From positions 124,001 through 188,000 of the forward strand of contig NZ_JAIRAU010000028.1 of NCBI RefSeq assembly GCF_020073745.1: a stretch of DNA of 64,000 nucleotides. Direction: 5' to 3'. Source of the stretch: Nannocystis pusilla (GTDB taxonomy: Bacteria; Myxococcota_A; Polyangia; Nannocystales; Nannocystaceae). How positions within the stretch are numbered: the first letter of the stretch is position 1; every line of letters begins with the position of its first letter. The translations under genes and the position numbers were made by a program. The notes beneath the pieces were generated by a model. The model was not told the origin of the DNA. It did not search any database and worked only from the letters and a program-made list of their open reading frames with translations. Positions 1-8,830 of this stretch are shown here, piece after piece.

Positions 1-432
1 GACGTCGTGCTCGGACTGCGACAGCGGCCGGCAGTGGTAGGGCTCGGACGACGAGGTGTTCTCGTGAAACCCGAGCGAGTCGAGATCGCCGGGGTCCTCG
101 TCGTGAAAGATGATCTTCGGGTACGTCTTGCCGCGCCGGTGGGCCCACACCGGCAGCACCGACGGGCGCGGCCCGTACGGCGCGCGCCAGCTCGACAGGA
201 AATTCCAGATCCCCGGCCGGTTGCCGATCCCGTACTTGCCGACGGCCTGGGTCACCAGCACGTCCTGGACGTAGTTGCCGTCCTGGTCCTCGAGCCAGAT
301 CGCGAGCTGGGCGTCGCTCACCGGCGTGAAGTGGAACTCGACCAGCACCGGCTCGTCGGCCGCGGCCACGCGCGGGACCGCCGTCGTCGCGACCAGCGAG
401 ACGGCGAGCGGGAGCGAGCGCGGGCGCGGCAC
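1..432 (-). CDS. secreted protein of unknown function, 3' end outside window
   Basis: This frame has no stop before the window edge, so only the first 144 codons are seen. The GTG start is preceded at 6 nt by TATCGT (444-439), the box found before many genes here; no ATG exists nearby. Residues 1-24 read as a signal peptide ending in VAAA-D. The mature part begins with a beta-rich stretch (LVEFHF, LAIWLEDQDGNYVQDVLVTQ) that resembles the start of DUF2271-like periplasmic proteins, but this likeness is weak. The product is probably exported to the periplasm or outside; its function is not recognised. Confidence 0.7.
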   Translation of the reverse strand, partial: MPRPRSLPLAVSLVATTAVPRVAAADEPVLVEFHFTPVSDAQLAIWLEDQDGNYVQDVLVTQAVGKYGIGNRPGIWNFLSSWRAPYGPRPSVLPVWAHRRGKTYPKIIFHDEDPGDLDSLGFHENTSSSEPYHCRPLSQSEHDV

Positions 433-438
433 TCGCGG

Positions 439-444
439 ACGATA
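439..444 (-). promoter_or_regulatory. TATCGT -10-like box before the secreted-protein gene
   Basis: TATCGT lies 6 nt before the GTG start at 432, the same geometry as other TA(T/C)NNT boxes in the window. No good -35 was seen. Confidence 0.4.
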
Positions 445-642
445 ACACAGGGCGCGCCGGAGTCGCGCCGTGCGTTCGCCGCCGTCGTCACATCGAGTCG
501 AGCCATCACCCCAGGCCGCGACCTCGCCAGCGGAGGTGCACGCGTGCGTATCGAGGTTCCGGCAGCGCGATCGCGCCGCGCAATAATGCGCCTTTGACCC
601 GCATTGAAGGCTCGCGCGCAATGATGGTAGAGAGGCCGTGAA

Positions 643-2328
643 GTGGTGCCTGACCGCGACGCCCAGGTGATCGGCACGGTGCTCGAGAACCGGTACCGCG
701 TGCTCAGCTTGCTCGGCCGCGGGGGCATGGGCGACGTGTACGTCGGCGAGGACACGCGGCTGCGGCGGCGCTGCGCGCTGAAGATCCTCCACGCCAGGCT
801 GGCCGAGGACCGCACCAGCGTCGAGCGCTTCCTGCGAGAGGCGCAGATGATCGCCTCGCTCGACCACCCCAACATCGTCGACATCTACTCGTTCGGCGAG
901 GAGCCGTCCGGCCTGGTGTTCTTCGCCATGGAGCTGCTGCAGGGCGACGACCTCGACGCCCGCCTGCGCCAGCGCGCCCAGCGACCGTTCTCGAACCACG
1001 ACTGCTGCCTGTGGGCGATCCAGATCGCCAGGGCCGTCGGCTGCGTCCACGACAACGGCCTCATCCACCGCGACCTCAAGGTCTCGAACGTGTTCCTCGC
1101 CCGCAAGCGCGACGGCGAGGAGATATGCAAGCTGCTCGACTTCGGCATCGCCCGCGCCGAGGACTCGTCCGAGCTGACCGAGACCGGCATCACCCTCGGC
1201 ACGCCGAGCTACATGTCGCCGGAGCAGGTGCGTAACGCCAACCTCGACCGCCGCAGCGACATTTACTCGTTCGGCGTGGTGCTCTTCAAGCTGCTCACCG
1301 GCCGCGTCCCGTTCACCGGCGAGCCGATCCAGGTGGCGATGCAGCACTGCGACTCCCCGCCGCCGGCGCCCTCGAGCGTCGCCCCCGCCGCCGGCATCTC
1401 GCCGGCCCTCGATGCAATTGTCCTCAAGGCCATGGCCAAAAAGCCAGGCGATCGCTTCCAGACGATGCACGAGGTCGGCCAGGCGCTGGTCGAGCTGCTG
1501 CGCAGCGAGGCGCCCGAGCTCGCGCCGGTCACCACGAGCGGCCGCACGCTGACGCAGCCGCACCTCGGCGCCTCGGCGGTCCCTTCTCCTTGGCTCGCCG
1601 CCGCCGCCGGGCCTGCCACCCAACCGTCCCTCGACCACCCGCGACCCGCGCCTGCGCCCGATCCGGGCGGGCGCGAGGCCGCCGTCACGGTCCCCGCGCT
1701 CGACGCCTCGACGCCCGGCGGAGGCAGCAAACAGACCGGCGCGACCACGGCGTTCCCGTCCCCGCCGGCCCGCAGCACCCGTCCCCTGCTCGCGCTCGCC
1801 GGCGCCGGTCTGCTCGCGGCGATCGCCGTGTTCGCGCTCGTGCTGAGCGGCGGCGACGATCCGCCCCCGCCGCCGCCCGCGCCCGCCGTCGTCGACGCGC
1901 CGAAGCCGACGCCGGTCGTCGCGCCCCCGCCCGCCGAACCTGCGCCCGCGCCCGCACCCGCGCCCGAGCCCGCGCCCGAGCCCCCGCCCGCCGAAGCCGA
2001 GCCGCAACCCGTGGCCGACGAGGAGCTCCCGCCGCTCGAGTCCGAGGTCGCGGCCGAGCCGGCGCCGGCGGTCAAGAAGGCGGCCGTGAAGCCCGCCGTG
2101 CCGGTCGATCCGCTCAAGCAGATCGAGCGCAAGGCCAAGGCTTGCCGCAAGACCCACGACGCCGTGGGCGGGCCGAAGATCGTCATCGACTACGCGATCG
2201 GCCTCGACGGCAAGGTCACCCGCTCGGTGCCCTCGGTCAACGACGCGCTCGGCAAGTGCCTCGCCGACGCCGTGATGCAGACCCGCTTCGAGGCCAAGCT
2301 GGCGCTCGGCCGCAAGATCTCGCTGTGA
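643..2328 (+). CDS. transmembrane Ser/Thr protein kinase with TonB-like C-terminal tail
   Basis: A Hanks-type kinase of 561 residues. The kinase domain (about 20-285) has the glycine loop GRGGMG, VAIK-type Lys47, the catalytic loop HRDLKVSN (Asp144), DFG at 166-168 and the activation-segment motif GTPSYMSPEQ. A Pro/Ala-rich juxtamembrane stretch leads to one membrane helix at about 380-402. A low-complexity P/A/E segment follows, then a C-terminal domain of about 70 residues (KIVIDYAIGLDGKVTR onward) that resembles the TonB/AgmX-type C-terminal fold. It probably phosphorylates cytoplasmic targets in response to an extracytoplasmic cue. The start is one of two consecutive GTG codons. A CATG array begins 3 nt after the stop. 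Confidence 0.9.
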   Translation: MVPDRDAQVIGTVLENRYRVLSLLGRGGMGDVYVGEDTRLRRRCALKILHARLAEDRTSVERFLREAQMIASLDHPNIVDIYSFGEEPSGLVFFAMELLQGDDLDARLRQRAQRPFSNHDCCLWAIQIARAVGCVHDNGLIHRDLKVSNVFLARKRDGEEICKLLDFGIARAEDSSELTETGITLGTPSYMSPEQVRNANLDRRSDIYSFGVVLFKLLTGRVPFTGEPIQVAMQHCDSPPPAPSSVAPAAGISPALDAIVLKAMAKKPGDRFQTMHEVGQALVELLRSEAPELAPVTTSGRTLTQPHLGASAVPSPWLAAAAGPATQPSLDHPRPAPAPDPGGREAAVTVPALDASTPGGGSKQTGATTAFPSPPARSTRPLLALAGAGLLAAIAVFALVLSGGDDPPPPPPAPAVVDAPKPTPVVAPPPAEPAPAPAPAPEPAPEPPPAEAEPQPVADEELPPLESEVAAEPAPAVKKAAVKPAVPVDPLKQIERKAKACRKTHDAVGGPKIVIDYAIGLDGKVTRSVPSVNDALGKCLADAVMQTRFEAKLALGRKISL

Positions 2329-2330
2329 GC

Positions 2331-2372
2331 GCTGCCCCTCCGGAAATGTCCTTCAGGACATGACCTCGAGGT
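2331..2372. repeat. CATG array 1, three 14-bp units
   Basis: Units start at 2331, 2345 and 2359 (first two degenerate: GCTG, AATG). The middle unit forms ATGTCC-TTCA-GGACAT. It lies in the gap between the convergent kinase gene and the lipoprotein gene at 2394. Confidence 0.75.
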
Positions 2373-2393
2373 CAGCCTCGCCAGCGGCGCGGC

Positions 2394-3233
2394 TCACGGC
2401 GACCTGGCCTGCGGCCCGCAGTGGATGATCGACGACTCGAACGAGTCGGTGATGATCTTCTCGCGCACGGCCGGATCCTTGACGCTGCTGATGTCGGGGT
2501 AGAACTCGCGGTAGACGGCCATCGCCGTCTTGCAGTCGCCGGCACGGCCGAAGCAGGTGGCGGCGGTGTGGAACAGCGCCTTCGGCGTGTCGCGGATCTG
2601 CGAGTCCTCCGGGCCCTGCGGCTTGACCCTGGGGATCAGCGCGCGGGCCACGTCGAGCGCCGCCTTGCAGTTGGCGACGGTCTTCTTGTTCATGTACGCG
2701 CCGTCGGACAGGTCGAAGTAGGCGCGCAGCAGGCGGTCGCGGTCGGTCGAGTCGCCCTCGCGGCAGCGCATCGACGCCAGCGACTCCGCGGTGGCCATGG
2801 CCCGGTCCGGGTGCATGTTGGTCTCGTCCTGGTACCACCGCGCGACCCGCTGCTTGCCCTCCTGACAGCGGCCGACCAGCATCTCGCACATGCCGCGGGT
2901 GACCGCGAGGCGCGCGTCGTACTTGGGGTCGATCGCGTGGATCCGGTCGAGGTCGTCGAGGCAGCCCTTGCCGTCGTCGAAGTTCATCTTGCGCGTGGCC
3001 GCGGCCACGAGCTCGCCGATCTCGGCCGCCGCCGGGGTCGACGCTCCGGGCTGCTGCGCCTGCACCGGCGTGGTCGTCGTCGCCTGCACCGGCGTCGCCG
3101 TCGACTTGTCGTCGGCGGCGCAATTGCACTCGCACGGCGGGCACTTGTCCTCCGCGTGCGAGGGCCGGACGTCGCACGCGACGGAGCCCCAGATCAACAT
3201 GACCGACCACCAGGAGCTCCGTCGCAATTGCAT
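2394..3233 (-). CDS. lipoprotein sharing a helical domain with its upstream neighbour
   Basis: A predicted lipoprotein of 279 residues, with a signal peptide ending at a GSVAC lipobox. A short Thr/Gln-rich linker precedes a helical Cys-containing domain. Stretches such as DGKGCLDDLD, CFGRAGDC and SFESSIIHC recur in the protein encoded at 3241-4770, so the two are paralogous over about 200 residues. ATG at 3233 was chosen because GAGGTGA sits just before it; GTG at 3239 is the alternative. It starts only a few nt after the upstream stop, so the pair is probably co-translated. The helical pattern suggests TPR-like packing, but no known family was recognised. Confidence 0.8.
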   Translation of the reverse strand: MQLRRSSWWSVMLIWGSVACDVRPSHAEDKCPPCECNCAADDKSTATPVQATTTTPVQAQQPGASTPAAAEIGELVAAATRKMNFDDGKGCLDDLDRIHAIDPKYDARLAVTRGMCEMLVGRCQEGKQRVARWYQDETNMHPDRAMATAESLASMRCREGDSTDRDRLLRAYFDLSDGAYMNKKTVANCKAALDVARALIPRVKPQGPEDSQIRDTPKALFHTAATCFGRAGDCKTAMAVYREFYPDISSVKDPAVREKIITDSFESSIIHCGPQARSP

Positions 3234-3240
3234 CGTCACC

Positions 3241-4770
3241 TCATTTCGCAGCGGTCTTGACCGCGCATTTCTTGTTGAAGCTCTCGAACGACGTGCGCGC
3301 GATCTGCTCCGCCTGCGCCTTGTCCTTCATGTCCGGCAGCCGGCTCGGGATGAAGGTCTCCTTGAAGATCACCCACGCGCGGTCGCAGTCGCCCGCCCGG
3401 CTGAAGCAGCCCGGCACCCACGCGTAGTGGTCGCGCTGGGCGTTGATGATGCTGAAGTCCTCGTCGTCGTTCGGCTTCACGTCCTTGTGCTTGAGCAGCA
3501 GCTTGTAGCTGTCCTCGCACTCCTTGGCGCTCAGCTTCGTCGTGCCCGTGTTCGCCATCATCAGCGCCGTCGAGACCTTGATCAGCTCGTCGCGCGGGCT
3601 CATCTTGCCCTGACAGTGCTGGCCCACCATGTGCTCGACCGCCTTGTCGATCTGCTCGGGCGAGTTCACCGGCGGCTGGGCGAAGCTCTCCAGCACCTTG
3701 CGCGCCAGCACCTTGCCGGCGTCGCACTTGCCGGCGACCATCAGGCACCACGCCCGCCACTGGGCCACGCCGTTCTTGCCGTCGGTCGACTTGCGCTTGG
3801 GCTCGAGCTTGTCGTACGCGTCGAGCTCGGCGAGGCAGCCCTTGCCGTCGCGCGAGGTGAACCTCTGCTGCGCCGCCTCCATGCGCGAGCGCGCCTCCTC
3901 GCTCATCTCCATCTTGGCGTTGATGACCCCGGCCGCGTTGAGCGACTCCTCGCTCTCGGGCGCCTTCATCGCCTCCTTCTCCGGGTTCGCGCCCTCGCGG
4001 ATCGGCCGCAGCGTCAGGCGGATCGGCGACTTGCAGCCGTCGACCTCCTTGGCCGAGTCGCCCTTGCAGGTGCCGAGGTCGCCGCCCTGCTTGTCGGCGG
4101 TGCGCGAGCGCTCGTTCTTGCCGCCGGCGCCGAAGCCGTACAGGCTCGCGCTCGCCTCGGCCACGAACTCGGTCACCGACCCGAGCGCGAACGCGCCGAG
4201 GTTGATGCCGTAGACGAAGTGGGTCGCGCCCTCGCAGCCGGGGTTGCCCGCGATGTCCTCGCGGTACACCGCCGAGCGCGTCGAGTTGCGCGTGCCGGCC
4301 ACGAAGTACTCCATCGAGAACTTCTCGCCGCCGGCCACGCGGCCGCCGAGGGTGCCGACCGACAGCGGCAGCTTGGCCACCAGCTCGCCCTGGTTGGAGA
4401 TGTTCAGCTTCTCGAGCGCGCCCGACGTCCACTCGACCGGCTTGTACGCGCCCTGCTCGCCGCGCACGCTGTCGTTGCGGCACTCCTCGAGGATCTGCAT
4501 GTTGCAGCCCTCGTAGCGCACGACCACCACGTCGTCGGCCGCGTACGCCTCGAAGCTCGAGCGGTCGGTCGCGTCCCACTCGATGATGAAGGGGCGCAGG
4601 TGATTCTCGGGGTTACAGGCGTTCTTGGCGGCGAAGGTCTCGTTCATCAGGCCGCTCTGACCTGACTCGCGCGTGGGACCCGACTTGGGGATCCGGCCGT
4701 GACAGCCGGGCCCGGCGAGTGTGAGCGAGAGGAGGCACATGACTGGAAACAGGGGGCGGGGCGACATCAT
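3241..4770 (-). CDS. large lipoprotein, first gene of a two-gene lipoprotein operon
   Basis: A protein of 509 residues with a signal peptide and an LAGPGC lipobox near residue 23. The N-terminal half (about 40-230) looks beta-rich (FIIEWDATDRSSFEAY, VVVVRYEGC) and may be a surface-exposed domain. The C-terminal half repeats the helical Cys module of the downstream gene (DGKGCLAELD, CFSRAGDC, SFESFNKKC). The open frame continues upstream, but tandem ATG codons at 4770 and 4767 directly precede the signal peptide, so the start is placed there. Probably anchored in the envelope; function unknown. Confidence 0.8.
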   Translation of the reverse strand: MMSPRPLFPVMCLLSLTLAGPGCHGRIPKSGPTRESGQSGLMNETFAAKNACNPENHLRPFIIEWDATDRSSFEAYAADDVVVVRYEGCNMQILEECRNDSVRGEQGAYKPVEWTSGALEKLNISNQGELVAKLPLSVGTLGGRVAGGEKFSMEYFVAGTRNSTRSAVYREDIAGNPGCEGATHFVYGINLGAFALGSVTEFVAEASASLYGFGAGGKNERSRTADKQGGDLGTCKGDSAKEVDGCKSPIRLTLRPIREGANPEKEAMKAPESEESLNAAGVINAKMEMSEEARSRMEAAQQRFTSRDGKGCLAELDAYDKLEPKRKSTDGKNGVAQWRAWCLMVAGKCDAGKVLARKVLESFAQPPVNSPEQIDKAVEHMVGQHCQGKMSPRDELIKVSTALMMANTGTTKLSAKECEDSYKLLLKHKDVKPNDDEDFSIINAQRDHYAWVPGCFSRAGDCDRAWVIFKETFIPSRLPDMKDKAQAEQIARTSFESFNKKCAVKTAAK

Positions 4771-5038
4771 AGCTCGTTGCGGGGGAGGGACTCCGGGGCG
4801 CGATCTTGGCCGAATCCGACGCATCCGGGAAGCCCCCCTGGCAAGCCCAGACGTCCCTCGAGCGTCGGTCGCGAGAATCTCCGCCGGGCCCATCCCGAGC
4901 GCCAAAACGCTCCAGAACATTGTCCGCGACCCGGCAGGGGCCCGACCTCGTCGTGCGAGGACCACGGAGATCACGCCCGCGCCCGCCCCTGCGCGCTCGC
5001 GTACGCCCAGCCGGGCCGCTCCGGCCTCAATCCATACA
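4771..5038. other. intergenic region before the lipoprotein operon
   Basis: No convincing gene. It should hold the promoter of the operon starting at 4770. Nothing else was recognised before CATG array 2 begins at 5039. Confidence 0.4.
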
Positions 5039-5201
5039 CATGCCTGCAAGGACATGTCCCTGTCCGATCGACCGGGCGATCAATCGACATGGCCCCCAGG
5101 ACATGTTCGTCCTGTACGGGTCACCGATTCGAATGTCCATTCCATCATGCCCGTTCGAGCATGCCCTGACGAGCATGCCCGTTCGGGCATGTCCGTCAGG
5201 A
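5039..5201. repeat. CATG array 2, longest array, with phase slips
   Basis: CATG-type units start at 5039, 5053, 5088, 5102, 5132 (AATG), 5146, 5160, 5174 and 5188. The last five keep exact 14-bp spacing. The unit at 5174 forms a perfect CATGCCC-GTTC-GGGCATG hairpin. The final unit overlaps the 3' end of recN: the recN TGA lies in its GTCA loop. Confidence 0.8.
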
Positions 5202-6932
5202 CTGGCTCGCCTGCGCGCGACGGCCGGCCCGCGGCTCCTTCTTGCGCGGCGGCGTCGAGCGGGCCTCGGCGATCAGCGCGTGGGCGTGCTCGCGGGCGCT
5301 GGTGGTCACGCGCGAGCCGCCGAGCATGCGGGCGAGCTCCTCGACGCGCTCGTCCTCGGACAGCTTGACCACCCGGGTGATCGTGCGGCCGGCCTGGGTG
5401 TGCTTCTCGACGCGGAAGTGGGCGTCGGCGAACGCGGCGATCTGCGGCAGGTGGGTGATGCACAGCACCTGGCGCTGGCGCGACGCCGCGTGGAGGCGGC
5501 GCCCGATCGCCTCGGCCACGGCCCCGCCGACCCCGGCGTCGACCTCGTCGAACACGTAGGTCGTGACGCTGTCGCCGGTCGACAGCACGCTCTTGATCGC
5601 CAGCAGCACGCGCGACAGCTCGCCGCCCGAGGCGACCCGGTTGAGCGCCGCGACCGGCTCGCCGGGGTTGGCCGAGAACATGAACTCGACCCGGTCGAGC
5701 CCGCGGGGGCCGAGCTGCCCCGGCGGCAGCTCCTCCACCCTGGCCTCGAGGCGGGCGCGCGGGATGTGCAGCGCCGCCAGCTCGGCCTCGACCGCGCGCC
5801 CCAGCCCCTCGGCGGCCGCGGCCCGGCGCGCGTGCAGCCCCGCGGCCCGCTGCAGGCACTTGTCGAGCAGCTCCTGCGCGCGGGCGTCGAGCGCCTCGAG
5901 GTGGGCGTCGGCGTGGTCGAGCTGCGACAGCTCCTCGCGCATCGCCGTGAGCCTGGCGGGCAGCGCCTCGAGGTCGCCGCCGTGCTTGCGCTTCAGCGTC
6001 TCGAGCTCGTGCAGGCGCTCCTCGACCTGCTCCAGATCACCTGGCTCGAAGGACATCTCGTTGGCGAACCGCGCGGCCGCGGCGGCCGCCTCCTCGCACG
6101 CGACCTGGGCCGCGACCAGCTGCTCCTGGATCTCGCCGAGCAGCCGCGAGCTGTCGGCGCCGCGGCGGGCCTCGTCGAGGAGGATCGCCAGGCGCCCCGC
6201 GATCGCGTCGTCGGACTCGTAGAGCACGTCGTGGGCCTGGCGGGCGAACGCGGCCCAGCGGTGGGCGTCGCGCAGCAGCACCGCCCGCTGGCGCAGCGCC
6301 GCCAGCTCGCCGGGCTCGGGGCTGACGCGCTCGATCTCCTCGATCTGGAAGCGCAGGAAGTCGGCCCGCGCCGCGCCCTCGGCCGCGCGCCGGCGCAGGT
6401 CGGCCGCCGCCTGGGCCGCCGCCTGCCACTCGCGGTACTGCTCGGCGTAGGCCCCGGCCTCGGCGTCGAGCCCGGCGTAGGCGTCGAGCAGGTCGATGTG
6501 CCGCGCCACGTGCGTCAGCGAGTGGTGCTCGTGCTGGCTGCAGATGTCGATGAGCTGCTCGCCGACCCGCTCGAGCATCCCCTGCGTGGTGAGCACCGCC
6601 TGCACCACCGAGCGCCCGCGGCCGGCCCGGCCGACCACGCGCTCGAGCACCAGCGCCTCGCGCCCCTCGCCGATCCCCAACTCGTCGAGCGCCGGGCCCA
6701 GCCGCCGCAGCGCCCCGGCGTCGAGCTCGAACTGCGCGCTGGCCCGGGCCGCGTCGGCCCCCTGGCGCACGATCTCCGCCCGCCCGCGGGCCCCTCGCAA
6801 GAGCGCCAGCGCGTCGACGATGATCGACTTGCCCGCGCCCGTCTCGCCGGTGAGGACATTCATCCCGCGCCCCAATTCGAGGGCGACGTCGTCGAGCAGC
6901 GCGAGCCCGCGGATGTGCAAGTAGCTGAGCAC
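5196..6932 (-). CDS. recN: DNA repair ATPase RecN
   Basis: A 578-residue SMC-like ATPase, the usual length for RecN. Walker A is GETGAGKS at 29-36; a central coiled coil runs from about 160 to 370; the C-terminal half carries the signature VASGGELSRV, the Walker B stretch VFDEVDAGVGG and THLPQIAAFAD. RecN acts early in recombinational double-strand break repair. It is the last gene of a minus-strand cluster after the NAD kinase gene (39-nt gap), a pairing common in bacteria. The GTG start has its own TATAGC box 6 nt upstream, with CTGACG 17 nt further, so it may also be transcribed alone. Its last codons lie in a CATG repeat. Confidence 0.96.
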   Translation of the reverse strand: MLSYLHIRGLALLDDVALELGRGMNVLTGETGAGKSIIVDALALLRGARGRAEIVRQGADAARASAQFELDAGALRRLGPALDELGIGEGREALVLERVVGRAGRGRSVVQAVLTTQGMLERVGEQLIDICSQHEHHSLTHVARHIDLLDAYAGLDAEAGAYAEQYREWQAAAQAAADLRRRAAEGAARADFLRFQIEEIERVSPEPGELAALRQRAVLLRDAHRWAAFARQAHDVLYESDDAIAGRLAILLDEARRGADSSRLLGEIQEQLVAAQVACEEAAAAAARFANEMSFEPGDLEQVEERLHELETLKRKHGGDLEALPARLTAMREELSQLDHADAHLEALDARAQELLDKCLQRAAGLHARRAAAAEGLGRAVEAELAALHIPRARLEARVEELPPGQLGPRGLDRVEFMFSANPGEPVAALNRVASGGELSRVLLAIKSVLSTGDSVTTYVFDEVDAGVGGAVAEAIGRRLHAASRQRQVLCITHLPQIAAFADAHFRVEKHTQAGRTITRVVKLSEDERVEELARMLGGSRVTTSAREHAHALIAEARSTPPRKKEPRAGRRAQASQS

Positions 6933-6938
6933 GACGGC

Positions 6939-6944
6939 GCTATA
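6939..6944 (-). promoter_or_regulatory. TATAGC -10-like box before recN
   Basis: TATAGC is 6 nt from the GTG start. CTGACG lies 17 bp upstream, overlapping the end of the NAD kinase gene. A transcript from here would be nearly leaderless. Confidence 0.5.
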
Positions 6945-6971
6945 GCATGCGCACCGGCGGGCGTCAGCGCG

Positions 6972-7889
6972 TCAGCGCGTCCGGCCGCCCATGCCGGCGC
7001 TCCAGCCCAGCTTGGTCGCCAGCACCCGGAACACGCTGTAAGCCGGAGGGCACAGCCGCAGCGGCTCGGGCGCCTCGAGGATGACGACCTCGTCGCCGAG
7101 CTCGAGCGACACGCTGGTCTGGCCGTCGATCGTCAAGAAGGCCCCGCCCTCGACCGGGCCCTCGTAGGTGATCTCGATCTGCGCCCCGGCGTCGACGACC
7201 ACCGGCCGGTGCGTCAGGCTGTGCGGGCAGATCGGCGTGATCGTGAAGGCCGAGGCGCTCGGGGCCACGATCGGGCCGCCGGCCGCCAGGTTGTACGCGG
7301 TCGAGCCCATCGGCGTGCACACGATCAGGCCGTCGGCCTTGTACGTCGCCATGAACTGCCCGCCGACGTCGGTCGCCAGCGACAACAGCCGCGGGAACTC
7401 GCCGTGCTTGATGTACGCGTCGTTGCACGCGGTCTCGCGCAGGAACACCGCGCCCGCGCGCCGCAGCTCGACCTGCATGCGCAGCCGCGGCTCCCACACC
7501 AGCTCGCCGCGGACCGCCGCCGCCAGCCCGACCTCGCCGTGCTCCGCCTGGTACGCGGTGAGGAAGCCGAGGTCGCCGAGGTTGATGCCCAGCACCGGCA
7601 CCCCCGCCTCGGCCGCCCACCGGCTCGCGCGCAGCAGCGTGCCGTCGCCGCCGAGCGCGATCACCAGGTCGCAGCCCTCGGCCTGGCCCTCGCAGCTCGG
7701 CACCACCTCGGCGCCCTCGCGCCGCAGCACCGCCGCGTCGTCGCCCTCGGCCAGCGCGCACACCTGCACCGCGACCGCGTGCTCGCGCAACCACCGGGTC
7801 GCGTGGACCGTGGCCTCGAACGCCCGCCGACCGTCGCGCGGGTAAAGAAGGACGCGGCGGACCGCGGGGATCGGCACACGCTTCGACAT
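6972..7889 (-). CDS. nadK: NAD kinase
   Basis: A 305-residue ATP-NAD kinase that phosphorylates NAD to NADP in the cytoplasm. Diagnostic motifs are GGDGT at 80-84, the GINLGDLGFLT stretch at 101-111, the NAD-binding ND pair at 156-157 (NE in many homologues) and TPMGSTAYNLAAGGP at 192-206. The ATG overlaps the TGA of the upstream response-regulator gene by one base (TGATG), which implies translational coupling. RecN follows. The open frame extends upstream but only this start fits the family's N-terminus. Confidence 0.95.
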   Translation of the reverse strand: MSKRVPIPAVRRVLLYPRDGRRAFEATVHATRWLREHAVAVQVCALAEGDDAAVLRREGAEVVPSCEGQAEGCDLVIALGGDGTLLRASRWAAEAGVPVLGINLGDLGFLTAYQAEHGEVGLAAAVRGELVWEPRLRMQVELRRAGAVFLRETACNDAYIKHGEFPRLLSLATDVGGQFMATYKADGLIVCTPMGSTAYNLAAGGPIVAPSASAFTITPICPHSLTHRPVVVDAGAQIEITYEGPVEGGAFLTIDGQTSVSLELGDEVVILEAPEPLRLCPPAYSVFRVLATKLGWSAGMGGRTR

Positions 7890-8830
7890 CAGTCGTCGGG
7901 CGAATAGAGGTAGCCCTGGTGCTGGAACAGGCAGATCTTGCCGCCCTGCTCGCGCCGCGCCCGCTCGAGCGCCGCGTCGACCAGGTCGAGCAAGTCCTGC
8001 AGCGAGCGCGTGTCCTTGTTGGGATAGAAGGAGACCCCGATCGAGACCGAGAACCCGCCCGCGCCGGCCGCCCGTACCGCCGACGGGTGGAGCAGCGGCC
8101 GCCTCGCCTCGCGCGCGACCCGTTCGGCCACCGTCAGCGCGCCCGGGAAGTGCGTGTTCGGCAGCACCAGCAGGAACCCGCGCTCGTCGCTGCGGTGCAC
8201 GAGGTCGATCTTGCGGACGTTCCCCTCGATGATCGCGTGCAGCGCCGGCGTCAGCTCCGCCGCCGGGCGCGCCCCCTCCGGCGCCTCGTCGACCTCGACC
8301 CGCAGGCACGCCAGCGGGTCGCTGTAGCGCTCGGCCCGCTCGAATTCCTCCTGCAGGCGGCGGCGGAACTCGTCGGCCCCGAGCTCGACCCGCCGCGCCC
8401 GCGGCCCGTCGCCCTCGGCGCCGTCGCCGAGCGAGAACTGCGCCCGCGTCCGCAGCAGCACGTCGATGCGCGCGCGCAGCTCGTCCGGGTTGTAGGGCTT
8501 GCCGAGGTAGTCGTCGGCGCCGCTGCGCAGGCCCTCGACGCGGGCGTTGACCGAGTTGCGGGTGCTGACCATGAGGACCGGCAGGAACCCGCTGGCCTTG
8601 GCCTTGAGGATCCGGCACACCTCGAGCCCGCCGATCTTGGGCATGACCACGTCGAGCATCACCAGCGCCGGGCGCTCGCGGTTGAACAGCTCGAGCACCT
8701 GCTGTCCGTCGGTCGCCTCGACCACCAGGAAGCCGGCCTCGGTGAGCACCGAACGGGCCGTGGCGCGATCGCCGGGCGAATCGTCGGCGATCAGGATCTT
8801 CACGCCGGAGCTGGATTGGACCGCCGTCAC
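7889..8830 (-). CDS. response regulator with degenerate GGDEF-like output domain
   Basis: A protein of 313 residues. The receiver domain (10-125) has the acidic pair Asp16/Asp17, phospho-acceptor Asp60 (VMLDVVMP) and Lys111 (LGKPYN). The C-terminal half resembles a GGDEF domain (SIGVSFYP, LLDLVDAALERARREG-like end), but the active-site loop reads SDERGF instead of GGDEF, so diguanylate cyclase activity is unlikely. The GTG at 8830 is preceded by GAAGG at good spacing. The gene leads the cluster with nadK and recN, linking a phospho-signal to NADP supply and DNA repair by position only. Confidence 0.85.
   Translation of the reverse strand: MTAVQSSSGVKILIADDSPGDRATARSVLTEAGFLVVEATDGQQVLELFNRERPALVMLDVVMPKIGGLEVCRILKAKASGFLPVLMVSTRNSVNARVEGLRSGADDYLGKPYNPDELRARIDVLLRTRAQFSLGDGAEGDGPRARRVELGADEFRRRLQEEFERAERYSDPLACLRVEVDEAPEGARPAAELTPALHAIIEGNVRKIDLVHRSDERGFLLVLPNTHFPGALTVAERVAREARRPLLHPSAVRAAGAGGFSVSIGVSFYPNKDTRSLQDLLDLVDAALERARREQGGKICLFQHQGYLYSPDD

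Noticed and set aside
4806..7907. Thousand-codon plus-strand open frame across recN and nadK
   Set aside because: It is antisense to two clear conserved genes and shows no domain or start signal.
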